Assembly (NCBI GenBank): GCA_964565665.1 | Contig: CAZMFZ010000099.1 | Location: 1-14,459, forward strand | DNA: 14,459 nucleotides | Direction of reading: 5' to 3' | DNA from: CAZMFZ01 sp964565665 | GTDB lineage: Bacteria; Bacteroidota; Bacteroidia; Cytophagales; UBA9547 | The notes under the pieces: model-generated | The model's input: the letters and a program-made list of their open reading frames with translations, nothing else | What the model was told of the DNA's origin: nothing | Databases searched by the model: none | Position numbers and translations under genes: made by a program | Part shown: one piece after another, positions 7,559 to 14,409 of the stretch | How positions within the stretch are numbered: the first letter of the stretch is position 1 | How the letters are laid out: each line of letters begins with the position of its first letter

Positions 7559-8824
7559 TCAATTTCGTTGAATCAAAGCCATATAAAAGCCATCAAAGCC
7601 TTCTGACGGAAATATTTGATGCTCTTTTAGCAAACTGTATTCCCCTTTTTTACTTTCAATAAATTTTTCTACTTGTAGATTGTTTTCAGAACGAAGCAAA
7701 CTGCAAGTGGCATACACCATCAAGCCTTCTTTTTTAAGCATAGATGAATAATTGCAAATTATTTCCTCTTGCTTTATTTTTACTTCTTCAACTGCTCGCA
7801 GTGTGAGCTTCCATTTGGCATCAGGGTTGCGTTTCAGCACTCCCAATCCCGAACATGGCACATCAAGTAGCAATCTGTCGGCCGATGCTTCTAATCGCTT
7901 TATGGCTTTGGTAGTATCAATTACCTTGGTTTCTATAATTGAAATCCCTGCCCGTTTGGCTCTTTTTTGCAATTCTTTCAATTTCCATTCCTCTACATCC
8001 ATCGAAATTAAGCGGCCTTTGTTTTGCATCAATGCCGCTAAGTGCAAGCTTTTTCCACCAGCTCCTGCACAAGCATCTATCACTCTCATGCCTGGTTCTA
8101 ATTGTAAAAATGGAGCAATGAGTTGCGAACCGGCATCTTGTACTTCAAATAATCCGGCTTGAAATTCTGGCAAAGAAAAAATATTTTGTCTTTTTTGTAA
8201 AATAAGGGCATCGGGAAATTCACTTCTCAGCTCGCATTCTATTCTTTTGGCATCCAATATTTTATTCAATTTTTTAGCATCTGTTTTCAATGTATTGGCT
8301 CTCAACACTACTGAAGCTGTTTCATTTAGAGCTTCTAATTCTGTTTCCCATTTTGTACCTAATTCTATTGCACCCAATTCATCGAGCCAATCGGGTATTG
8401 ACTCTCTTATTTTTCTAGTTTCAAGGCCTACTTTATAATTATACTTCAAATCACTGGCATTGAGCAGTTTAAACTCATCCCAACTTGGCAATTCGATTCC
8501 ATCTGAAAGCAGCCAAGTGCCAAACAGACTCCAATAATCATTGCTTTGCACTTTGGCTGTAAATTCCAAAAGCCGATGCCAACGCACAATTTCATAAACT
8601 GATTCGGCAATAAATTTCCTATCACGACTTCCCCATTTTGGGTTCGATTTCAGTACTTTTTCGATTACTTTATCTGCATATCTGCCATTTTCAAATATTT
8701 CCTTCAAGCTCAAAATAATGGCTTCGCAGATGTTACGGTGAAGTCCTGGCCCCTTAAACTCCCGCTTTGGCGGGGCAAGCTCGGAGGGGAAAATTTTAGA
8801 AGCAATATTTGAGTGATGGGACAT
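7559..8824 (-). CDS. RsmB/NOL1/NOP2/Sun family RNA (cytosine-5) methyltransferase
   Basis: A 421-residue SAM-dependent RNA 5-methylcytosine methyltransferase of the RsmB type. An N-terminal NusB-like helical region (about 30-150, with RDRKFIAESVYEIVRW) precedes the Rossmann catalytic domain. Motif I is ACAGAGGKSL (251-260), motif IV DVPCSG with Cys324, and motif VI YATCSLLRSEN with the catalytic-type Cys374. The substrate is presumably a 16S rRNA cytosine, by family. The N-terminus is odd: residues 14-28 (ELAPPKREFKGPG and neighbours) are encoded by a GC-rich hairpin sequence unlike the rest of the gene. Conserved sequence begins only at LHRNICEAII, and no ATG, GTG or TTG lies in frame between that insert and Leu28, so translation must begin upstream of the insert at 8822-8824 and run through it. 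Confidence 0.9.
   Translation of the reverse strand: MSHHSNIASKIFPSELAPPKREFKGPGLHRNICEAIILSLKEIFENGRYADKVIEKVLKSNPKWGSRDRKFIAESVYEIVRWHRLLEFTAKVQSNDYWSLFGTWLLSDGIELPSWDEFKLLNASDLKYNYKVGLETRKIRESIPDWLDELGAIELGTKWETELEALNETASVVLRANTLKTDAKKLNKILDAKRIECELRSEFPDALILQKRQNIFSLPEFQAGLFEVQDAGSQLIAPFLQLEPGMRVIDACAGAGGKSLHLAALMQNKGRLISMDVEEWKLKELQKRAKRAGISIIETKVIDTTKAIKRLEASADRLLLDVPCSGLGVLKRNPDAKWKLTLRAVEEVKIKQEEIICNYSSMLKKEGLMVYATCSLLRSENNLQVEKFIESKKGEYSLLKEHQIFPSEGFDGFYMALIQRN
8745..8797. repeat. GC-rich hairpin element embedded in a coding region
   Basis: This stretch is clearly GC-rich in an AT-rich neighbourhood and folds on itself: inner arms CCCGC (8761-8765) and GCGGG (8770-8774) around TTTG, and outer arms CCCCT (8750-8754) and AGGGG (8785-8789). 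It sits in frame in the N-terminus of the RsmB-like gene. Its look is that of a small dispersed palindromic element, but only one copy is in the window, so calling it a genomic repeat is inference. Confidence 0.5.
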
Positions 8825-8932
8825 ATAAAGAGTTGATAAGAATAGGATAGTAAATACTTGTTGCGTTTACAAATGCAAAGACACCGTCAAATGGCTACTA
8901 TTTTACCAATGCCTCAAAATTAGTTCTCTTCA

Positions 8933-8963
8933 TTTGATATATTATAAACAGATGGTAACTTTA
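8933..8963 (+). promoter_or_regulatory. Possible promoter of the decayed toxin-antitoxin pair
   Basis: TTTG at 8933-8936, a spacer of exactly 19 nt, and TAACTTTA at 8956-8963 match the Bacteroidota TTTG-N19-TANNTTTG layout with one mismatch in the last base. It lies about 44 nt upstream of the antitoxin start codon on the same strand. The rest of 8825-9006 holds no feature I can support. Confidence 0.4.
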
Positions 8964-9006
8964 CATAACGGAATTTTATTAGTTGCAACTATTTACCATA
9001 CTAATT

Positions 9007-9239
9007 ATGAATCTACAAGAAATAAAAGGGGGGAAACGGGAAAGTTGCTGGAATATTTATCCCGATTAAAGATTGGGATATTTGGAAAAACAGTACCAGA
9101 TACCTGAAAATTTTGAAGAGACCGAACCAACAAAACAAGAAATTTTAGATGGAATCAGGCAAGGTGTATTAGAAATGAAACTTGTAAAAGCTGGTAATTA
9201 AAAGGCAGACCTTTAAATGAGTTGCTTGATGAGTTATAA
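9007..9239 (+). pseudogene. Antitoxin gene remnant (RelE/ParE-partner type), three frameshifts
   Basis: Translating across frames gives a protein of about 77 residues: MNLQEIKGGNGKVAGIFIPI, then KDWDILEKQYQIPENFEE, TEPTKQEILDGIRQGVLEMK, LVKAGNLKGRPLNELLDEL and TAA at 9237-9239. The layout (a GVFIPI-like strand, a linker, then a helix with EILxGIRQGVxEMKLxKxG and a Leu-rich tail ending in DEL) is that of small antitoxins encoded just upstream of RelE-type toxins. Three single-base events break it: an extra G in the G6 run at 9028-9033, a missing T near 9080-9083, and a missing base near 9195-9198. As written, the first frame ends after 20 codons. The 3' end overlaps the toxin start at 9229, a normal arrangement for such pairs. 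Confidence 0.6.
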
Positions 9240-9564
9240 AGTTATTACCATACCCAATTTTGATAAAGAATTTAAAAGACTTGCCAAAAAGTATTATTCC
9301 ATCAAATCAGAAATTATTCAATTAGGAGAAAGCCTAAAAAAAAATCCAGCATTGGGCGATAGAGTAATTGAAAATTGTTACAAAATGTGATTGGCCATTT
9401 CGAGCAAAAATAAAGGAAAAAGCGGTGGGGCTATAGTTATAACTTATATTTATGTGGATCAGGAAACGGTATTTCTACTCTCTAATTAGGATAAAAGCGA
9501 GCAAGAAAATATTTAGGACAGTGAAATAAAAACACTTAGAAAAGGTTTAGGTTTTGGCGACTGA
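9229..9564 (+). pseudogene. RelE/ParE-family toxin remnant with three internal stops
   Basis: One continuous frame from the ATG at 9229 reads SYKVITIPNFDKEFKRLAKK, YYSIKSEIIQLGESLKKNPA and LGDRVIENCYKM, then a TGA (9388-9390). It resumes with LAISSKNKGKSGGAIVITYI and YVDQETVFLLSN, followed by TAG (9487-9489) and DKSEQENI, TAG (9514-9516), DSEIKTL, to TGA at 9562-9564. This is the RelE/HigB-like fold order, an mRNA interferase in intact members: N-terminal strand and two helices, then the KGKSGGxRVIT strand and the LLSxYDKSExxxI end. The usual Arg of GGARVIT is Ile here, and the TGA falls where an Arg is expected (YKIRLAIS). Base substitutions and not only indels have broken it, so it looks truly inactive. 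Confidence 0.68.
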
Positions 9565-9600
9565 TTTTGCAGAAAGGCTTTGTACTTACTTGTTCTCCAT

Positions 9601-11055
9601 TTATGTAGTGTTAGGTGATGAGTTTCTCAACATCCACATTCCTAGAAAAGTAATTAGCCCATTTATCAGCAATATTTCAAAGCCAATTTTATAGCCACCC
9701 AACCAACTCTGTGAATTTTGATTGAGAATATAGCAAATAACGGGCGAGGCAAAGCAAACAATAGGCACAAACCTGTCTTTCACCTGCATTTTGGTAAATA
9801 AGCCAAAGAAGAATAGCCCCAAAAGTGGGCCGTAAGTGTAGCCAGCAGCTTTGAATACAGATGAAACTACGGCTTGGTCGTTAGAATATTTGAATATAAT
9901 AATCACCAACAACAGCAAAAGTGAAAACCCGAGGTGTACATAAAATTTAAGTTCGCGTCTGTTTTTCTCGTTGGTTCGCTTGTCAAAGTTTAAAAAATCA
10001 ATACAAAATGCGGTAGTAAGCGATGCTAACGCAGAATCGGCACTTGCATAAGTGGAAGCAATAATGCCCAATAAAAATAAGATGGCGGCAGGTGTGCCAA
10101 AGAAATTGAAAGCGAGGTAAGGAAATAATTCATCGGTTTTTGCAGGTGGAATGATACCTTTTTGCTGTACAAATAGGTAAAGTAAAGCCCCAAGTGTGAG
10201 AAACAGAAAATTGACAAAAACTAGAATCACCGTGAAAGTGAACATGTTTTTCTGTGCTTCCCCAATATTCTTGCAAGTGAGATTTTTCTGCATTAAGTCT
10301 TGATCTAGCCCAGTCATTACGATGGCTATAAATGCTCCGGAAATAAATTGTTTGATGAAAAATTTATTGTCGTTTACATTCCAAAAGAATATTTTCGAGT
10401 AGCTGCTTTCGCCAACATTGGTAATTAAATCGCCCACCGACCAGCCCAATTGGTTTTTGATGGTAATTACAGTCAGTATTAGTGAGCCTATTAGAAATAT
10501 AGTTTGGAATGAATCTGTCCACACTATGGTTTTGATACCACCTTTGAAAGTATATATCCAAATTAACCCAACTGTGATAAAAACAGTAAGTTCAAATGGT
10601 ACACCCATTTGTTTGAAAATCATGAGTTGCAACACATCGGCTGCGAGAAAAAGCCTAAAAGAGGCTCCAATAGTTCGGGAAAGCAAGAAGAAAAACGACC
10701 CAGTTTTGTAGGTATAGGTACCGAATCTTTTTTCTAGATAGGTATAAATGGAAACCAGATTGAGCTTGTAATAAATTGGCATTAGCACCAAAGCTATAAA
10801 AGTATAGCCAACCAAATAGCCCATTACCAACTGAAAATATGCAAAGCAGTTTCCGCCCACTTCGCCTGGCACTGATATAAACGTAACACCCGAAAGCGAA
10901 GTGCCTATCATACCGAAAGCTACCAAATACCATTTTGAAGAGCGATTTCCTGTAAAAAATGACTGAGTATCAGCATTTTTCGAAGTTAGAAATGATATTA
11001 ACACCAAGGCTGCGAAATAGACAGCAATTATTGATAGAATTAATATTGGGGTCAT
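9601..11055 (-). CDS. Sodium:solute symporter family transporter
   Basis: A 484-residue inner-membrane transporter of the SSS family (LeuT fold, Na+-coupled uptake), predominantly hydrophobic with about 13 predicted membrane segments. Landmarks: an N-terminal helix beginning TPILILSIIAVYFAALVLIS, FFTGNRSSKWYLVAFGMIGT in the first loop/helix, TFISVPGEVG, the GGIKTIVWTDSFQTIFL signature region, and STYASADSALASL in a helix that contributes to the sodium site in the family. The ATG at 11053-11055 is chosen over one 42 codons upstream, because those codons (including EGWYLHTISWK) are not family-like and would overlap the divergent hydrolase gene. Substrate (sugar, amino acid, sialic acid or other) is not predictable here. 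It is divergent from the SGNH hydrolase with a 44-nt gap, so they may share control, but a joint role is inference. Confidence 0.9.
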   Translation of the reverse strand: MTPILILSIIAVYFAALVLISFLTSKNADTQSFFTGNRSSKWYLVAFGMIGTSLSGVTFISVPGEVGGNCFAYFQLVMGYLVGYTFIALVLMPIYYKLNLVSIYTYLEKRFGTYTYKTGSFFFLLSRTIGASFRLFLAADVLQLMIFKQMGVPFELTVFITVGLIWIYTFKGGIKTIVWTDSFQTIFLIGSLILTVITIKNQLGWSVGDLITNVGESSYSKIFFWNVNDNKFFIKQFISGAFIAIVMTGLDQDLMQKNLTCKNIGEAQKNMFTFTVILVFVNFLFLTLGALLYLFVQQKGIIPPAKTDELFPYLAFNFFGTPAAILFLLGIIASTYASADSALASLTTAFCIDFLNFDKRTNEKNRRELKFYVHLGFSLLLLLVIIIFKYSNDQAVVSSVFKAAGYTYGPLLGLFFFGLFTKMQVKDRFVPIVCFASPVICYILNQNSQSWLGGYKIGFEILLINGLITFLGMWMLRNSSPNTT

Positions 11056-11099
11056 ATATAAATAGTATATTGGTCGTGAATTATTATAATGTTGTAGAT

Positions 11100-11774
11100 A
11101 TGAAAATAAAAATACTTGTTTCCATGATATTGTATGCAAATACCACCCTTCTATTGAACGCGCAAAATAAATCTTGCTCAATTTTGTTTCTCGGGGATTC
11201 CTATACTATTGGCGAGAGCGTAAAGCCCACTGAAAATTACCCAAGTCAATTAATTACCGAGCTCAAAAAAGCAGGAATAAATGTATCCAATTATAAGACA
11301 GTAGCCAAAACAGGTTGGACAACTGGCGAACTAATGGAAGCTTTGCTGGCCGATGAAGACTATGCAAAATACGATTTCGTGTTTTTATGTATTGGCGTAA
11401 ATAACCAATTTCGTGGGCTCGATATTAATACTTTTAAAAAAGAACTCAGTACGCTTATCAATTACAGCATCATTTTTTCAGGCAATAAATCAGGCAATGT
11501 AATCTTAGTTTCTATACCCGATTATGGCTTTACACCATTTGGGGATGCTAAAAAAGAGCAGATTTCTACGGAAATAGACACATACAACTTGGCTAAAAAA
11601 GAACTTGCCATGCATTCAAACTGTGAATTTGTAGATATTACTCCGATAAGTAGAAATATCGACAAAGTATTAGTTGCGAGCGATGGATTGCACCCTTCAG
11701 CATTGCAATACAGCCTATGGGTAAAGGAAATATTGCCTTTGGCTATGAAGAAATTGGCATCAAATAAATATTAA
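11100..11774 (+). CDS. Secreted SGNH/GDSL-type hydrolase
   Basis: A 224-residue SGNH hydrolase (esterase/lipase-like), probably exported: the N-terminus MKIKILVSMILYANTTLLLN is a signal peptide with likely cleavage after LNAQ or nearby. Block I is LFLGDSYT with the nucleophile Ser34, block II TGWTTGEL (Gly72), block III IGVNNQFRG (Asn102, GVNN in place of the commoner GxND), and block V DGLHPS with Asp195 and His198. The catalytic set is therefore complete. The ATG at 11100-11102 is chosen because it begins the signal peptide; an upstream ATG at 10959 would add 47 unlikely residues and run through the divergent symporter gene. The natural substrate (acyl ester, acetylated sugar, lysophospholipid) cannot be told. 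Confidence 0.88.
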   Translation: MKIKILVSMILYANTTLLLNAQNKSCSILFLGDSYTIGESVKPTENYPSQLITELKKAGINVSNYKTVAKTGWTTGELMEALLADEDYAKYDFVFLCIGVNNQFRGLDINTFKKELSTLINYSIIFSGNKSGNVILVSIPDYGFTPFGDAKKEQISTEIDTYNLAKKELAMHSNCEFVDITPISRNIDKVLVASDGLHPSALQYSLWVKEILPLAMKKLASNKY

Positions 11775-11947
11775 GCATTTACCTCTTTTCTATGCCCTAA
11801 AGTGATAATTTCTATCACCAATTCTTGATCGAATATCTCGTATATAATGCGATAGTTACCTACTCTAATTGAATATCCTTGTCTATCAACTAGTTTTCGG
11901 CAGCCCTGCGGGCGAGGGTTTATTTCTAATCTACTGCAATTGCCACC
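11771..11947 (-). pseudogene. RelE/ParE-family toxin, 5'-truncated remnant
   Basis: On the minus strand, 58 codons are open between a TAG (complement of 11948-11950) and a TAA (11771-11773). They contain no start codon at a sensible place. They read CSRLEINPRPQGCRKL, VDRQGYSIRVGNYRII and YEIFDQELVIEIITLG, ending HRKEVNA. This is the C-terminal two thirds of a classic RelE toxin: the NPRPxGxKKL turn, the RVGxYRxIYEI strand and the VIxxGHRKEVY end. The first helices, about 30 residues, are missing, and no antitoxin is seen next to it. Its stop codon overlaps the stop of the SGNH hydrolase by three bases. It differs in type from the toxin remnant at 9229-9564, so it is not a piece of that gene. 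Confidence 0.75.
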
Positions 11948-11995
11948 CTAAAAATGTACAGAAACGATGGTAAAGATGCTAGTTACTCACGTAGT

Positions 11996-12019
11996 AAATC
12001 CTGAAATGCTACAGGATTT
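11996..12019. repeat. Inverted repeat, 8-bp arms
   Basis: AAATCCTG at 11996-12003 and CAGGATTT at 12012-12019 are exact reverse complements around an 8-nt loop. It lies between the truncated toxin and the larger inverted repeat at 12033-12073. It may be a weak terminator or the trace of a small element; nothing in the sequence decides. Confidence 0.45.
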
Positions 12020-12032
12020 TAAACCTTAATTA

Positions 12033-12073
12033 TGTGGATAAGATACACTTTTGGATGGTGGCTCTTATCCACA
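12033..12073. repeat. Inverted repeat made of two perfect DnaA-box 9-mers
   Basis: TGTGGATAAGA (12033-12043) and TCTTATCCACA (12063-12073) are exact 11-bp reverse complements around a 19-nt loop. Each arm contains TTATCCACA, the strong DnaA-box consensus: on the plus strand at 12065-12073 and on the minus strand at 12033-12041. On the plus strand the stem is followed within a few bases by an AT-only, T-rich run (12073-12095), so it could instead act as a terminator for plus-strand transcripts converging on the FKBP gene. The structure is certain; the function is not. Confidence 0.6.
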
Positions 12074-12086
12074 ATAAATTTTTTAT

Positions 12087-12989
12087 CTATTTTTTAGCTT
12101 TCACCTTCAATAATTCTACATCGAAAAGCAATACAGAGCTAGCTGGTATTTTATCGCCCATAGCCATTGGACCGTAGCCTAATTGAGAGGGAATAAGAAT
12201 GGTGGCTTTCGAACCTTCATTCAATAAAGAAATGCCTTCATCCCAGCCTGGTATTACTTGGCCTTCACCAATTGCAAACTCCAACGGATCTTTGCCAACA
12301 GATGAATCAAATTCCGCACCAGACAATAATTTGCCAACATAATTTACTTGCACCATGCTTCCAGGCGTTGGTTTTACTCCTTTTCCTGCTTTAGTAATTA
12401 CATAATACACACCCGATTCAGTTTTTTGAGCAGCTAAGCCTTTAGCAGCTAAATAGTCGGTAATCAATTTTTCGTCAATCCCTTTTTGATTTGCCATTTG
12501 GCTTTCCATTTTCTTTCTGCGTTCTTCCATCATACTGGCTTGGTCTTTCTCGAAAGCTTCTTTGTTTTGCACTTTCAATACCTTCATAATAAAAGTGATT
12601 TTGCTGGCCGAGTCGATAAAATCAGGGCGAGGAGCCATAAATGTCTTTTTGAAAAGTGAATCAGCACTCATTTTGAATGTAACCGAATCGCCCTCAGAAA
12701 GCATTTGCAATCCTTCTTCTAAACCACCTTTGAAACTTGGCGACTGCACAATTACTTGTATAGGAGTACCATCTTTCCAAGTATTTCTCAGTACAGAATC
12801 TTTATCTGTTTTGTAGATGAAATTTAAAGTCAGAAAATCACCAACTTTGGCTTTTTCGCCTTCTTTATCTTCATAGAAAAAGTATTGAAGCCCGTTTTCG
12901 TTGGTTTTGTAATTAGGCTCTTTGCCGCAAGAAGACAATAATGCTACAGCTGTAATGGCTGCAAACGTGTATTTTGATAATTTTAGCAT
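12087..12989 (-). CDS. Lipoprotein with two FKBP-type peptidyl-prolyl isomerase domains
   Basis: A 300-residue lipoprotein. Residues 1-20 form a signal peptide with lipobox LLSSC and the lipidated Cys21, so it is anchored on the cell surface or in the periplasm. Two FKBP modules follow: a divergent one at about 47-140, where GWDEG is replaced by GGLEEG and most ligand-pocket aromatics are absent, and a canonical one at 208-298. The latter carries pocket residues Tyr217 (VNYVGKL), Asp228 (FDSS), Val245-Ile246 and Trp249 (QVIPGWDEG), Tyr272 (GYG) and Phe289. A charged helical linker (141-185, with EERRKKMESQ) joins them. Only the second domain is likely to be an active prolyl isomerase; the first may bind partners. 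It starts inside the end of the DHH gene, with a 7-bp overlap, so the two are co-transcribed and probably translationally coupled. A relation to GldI-type FKBP lipoproteins of gliding Bacteroidota is possible but unproven. Confidence 0.9.
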   Translation of the reverse strand: MLKLSKYTFAAITAVALLSSCGKEPNYKTNENGLQYFFYEDKEGEKAKVGDFLTLNFIYKTDKDSVLRNTWKDGTPIQVIVQSPSFKGGLEEGLQMLSEGDSVTFKMSADSLFKKTFMAPRPDFIDSASKITFIMKVLKVQNKEAFEKDQASMMEERRKKMESQMANQKGIDEKLITDYLAAKGLAAQKTESGVYYVITKAGKGVKPTPGSMVQVNYVGKLLSGAEFDSSVGKDPLEFAIGEGQVIPGWDEGISLLNEGSKATILIPSQLGYGPMAMGDKIPASSVLLFDVELLKVKAKK

Positions 12990-14035
12990 GGAATAAGTAC
13001 TGTTGGGGTTGTGAATTCGCTGTTTAATTTAGTTTGATAAAGGGGCAAAAGATTTAGAAACTTTTCTAAGGTATCGTGCAAAGATAAGGATGATTTTCCA
13101 CCTGCAGCATTTTTATGACCACCACCTTCAAAATGTTTTCCGGCAAATTCATTTACCGAAAATTCACCCGAAGAGCGAAAAGAAAGCTTTACCATGTCTT
13201 CTCTTTCAATAATAATAGCAGCCATACAGATGCCCTCAATTGAAAGTGCATAGTTTACAAGACCCTCTGTGTCACCTGTTTGCGAGTGAAAATTGCCAAG
13301 TTCGTCTTTCGACAACACAATATAGGCCGTATGATAGCTATTGAGTACTATCAATCTTTTATTTAGCGTATAGCCCAAAAATCTGAGTCTTTCTTCGGTA
13401 TTATTGTCGTAAACTAGCCTGTGAATCTTAGAATTATTAATGCCAACATCTATTAGGTCGGCAATAATCAAGTGTACTTTTTTAGAAGTAGAAGGAAACC
13501 GGAATGAGCCAGTATCTGTCATTATTCCCGCATAAATACACTCGCCAATATTAACATCAATCTTAGACCTGTCGCCCATGCTTACTATAAGGTCGTAAAT
13601 AAGCTCGCAAGTGGCGGCAGCTTTCGAATCCCAAAGGGTAAACTCAGCTTTTATGCTAGGATTTAGGTGATGGTCTATCAATACTTTTCTCGCACCCGAT
13701 TTACTCACCATTTCGCCCATGGCATTGATGCGATCGTAAGCTGAAAAATCAAGGCAAAATATCAAATCGGCATTTACTATTTGCTCGGCAGTTTTGAGTT
13801 TAGTGCTTTCACTTTCTTCATAGTTTACAACGCAATTGTTGCCAGGCATCCAAAATATAAATTTGGGATAATCTGACGGAGCAATTACCGTAATATCTTG
13901 CTGGTAGTTTTTGAGATAATTAAAAAGTGCCAATGACGAACCCAAAGCATCAGCATCTGGCTTATGGTGGGTTGTAATGATAATTTTAAGCGGTATACCT
14001 TGTATTAAGGCTTTAAGCTGGGACAGATTTTGCAT
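12983..14035 (-). CDS. nrnA: DHH family phosphoesterase, NrnA-like
   Basis: A 350-residue cytoplasmic DHH/DHHA1 phosphoesterase of the bifunctional oligoribonuclease and PAP-phosphatase (NrnA) type, which degrades very short RNA to mononucleotides and hydrolyses pAp. Manganese-binding motifs are complete: THHKPDAD (His23, His24, Asp27, Asp29), Asp96 in CLDFS, the name-giving IDHHLNP (Asp121-His122-His123) and Asp174 in MTDTGSFRF. The C-terminal DHHA1 domain ends with the substrate-binding GGGHKNAAGG at 304-313. The ATG at 14033-14035 is preferred; a TTG 10 codons upstream adds RTFQEGICT, which is not family-like. It is the first gene of a two-gene operon with the FKBP lipoprotein. The symbol is by family resemblance. 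Confidence 0.88.
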   Translation of the reverse strand: MQNLSQLKALIQGIPLKIIITTHHKPDADALGSSLALFNYLKNYQQDITVIAPSDYPKFIFWMPGNNCVVNYEESESTKLKTAEQIVNADLIFCLDFSAYDRINAMGEMVSKSGARKVLIDHHLNPSIKAEFTLWDSKAAATCELIYDLIVSMGDRSKIDVNIGECIYAGIMTDTGSFRFPSTSKKVHLIIADLIDVGINNSKIHRLVYDNNTEERLRFLGYTLNKRLIVLNSYHTAYIVLSKDELGNFHSQTGDTEGLVNYALSIEGICMAAIIIEREDMVKLSFRSSGEFSVNEFAGKHFEGGGHKNAAGGKSSLSLHDTLEKFLNLLPLYQTKLNSEFTTPTVLIPC

Positions 14036-14409
14036 TGTACAAATGCCTTCCTGAAAGGTTCGCAAATGTGTGAAAATATAGTGATAACGGGAAATATTTT
14101 TATCAAGGCTGTGATAAACAGATAGATAAGAGCTGTATTTATATAATTATACTAAGATGAAATTGAATTATATTATTTCCACTTTAATTAAAAGTATTGA
14201 AAAACAGAATTAGGAACCAAATGTTCTATTTTAATTTAACTGATGCAATACATTTAATTTTCTCTCCCTAACCTCACTTTAGTATAAATGGAAATTTCAA
14301 TGGATAGTTTTTTTGATTTTTTCGAATAAAATCATTTGTTTATCTTGCAAGGCAGATTGCTTCGTGCTTACAATTCATTTCCGTGGCTGTCTGCTTGTCT
14401 TTATCAAAA
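14036..14409. other. Non-coding AT-rich stretch with a GC-richer repeat-like patch
   Basis: No gene is supported in these 374 bases. They must hold the promoter of the minus-strand DHH/FKBP operon and that of the plus-strand gene starting at 14410, but I see no clean match to TANNTTTG. The patch 14348-14398 is less AT-rich and contains AAGGCAGA facing TCTGCTT (imperfect inverted repeat, one bulge). It also contains CAGATTGCTTCGTGCTTACA, which resembles a motif common in dispersed Bacteroidota repeats; that resemblance is from memory and weak. Confidence 0.4.

Noticed and set aside
10959..11099. Possible 47-residue N-terminal extension of the SGNH hydrolase
   Set aside because: The signal peptide begins at the internal ATG (11100), and the extension would overlap the symporter gene's 5' end.
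11056..11181. Possible 42-residue N-terminal extension of the sodium:solute symporter
   Set aside because: The residues are not family-like and overlap the divergent hydrolase gene; the ATG at 11053-11055 starts directly at the first membrane helix.
14157..14213. Small 18-codon open frame (MKLNYIISTLIKSIEKQN)
   Set aside because: Very short, AT-rich, and without a visible promoter or recognisable motif; chance is the better explanation.
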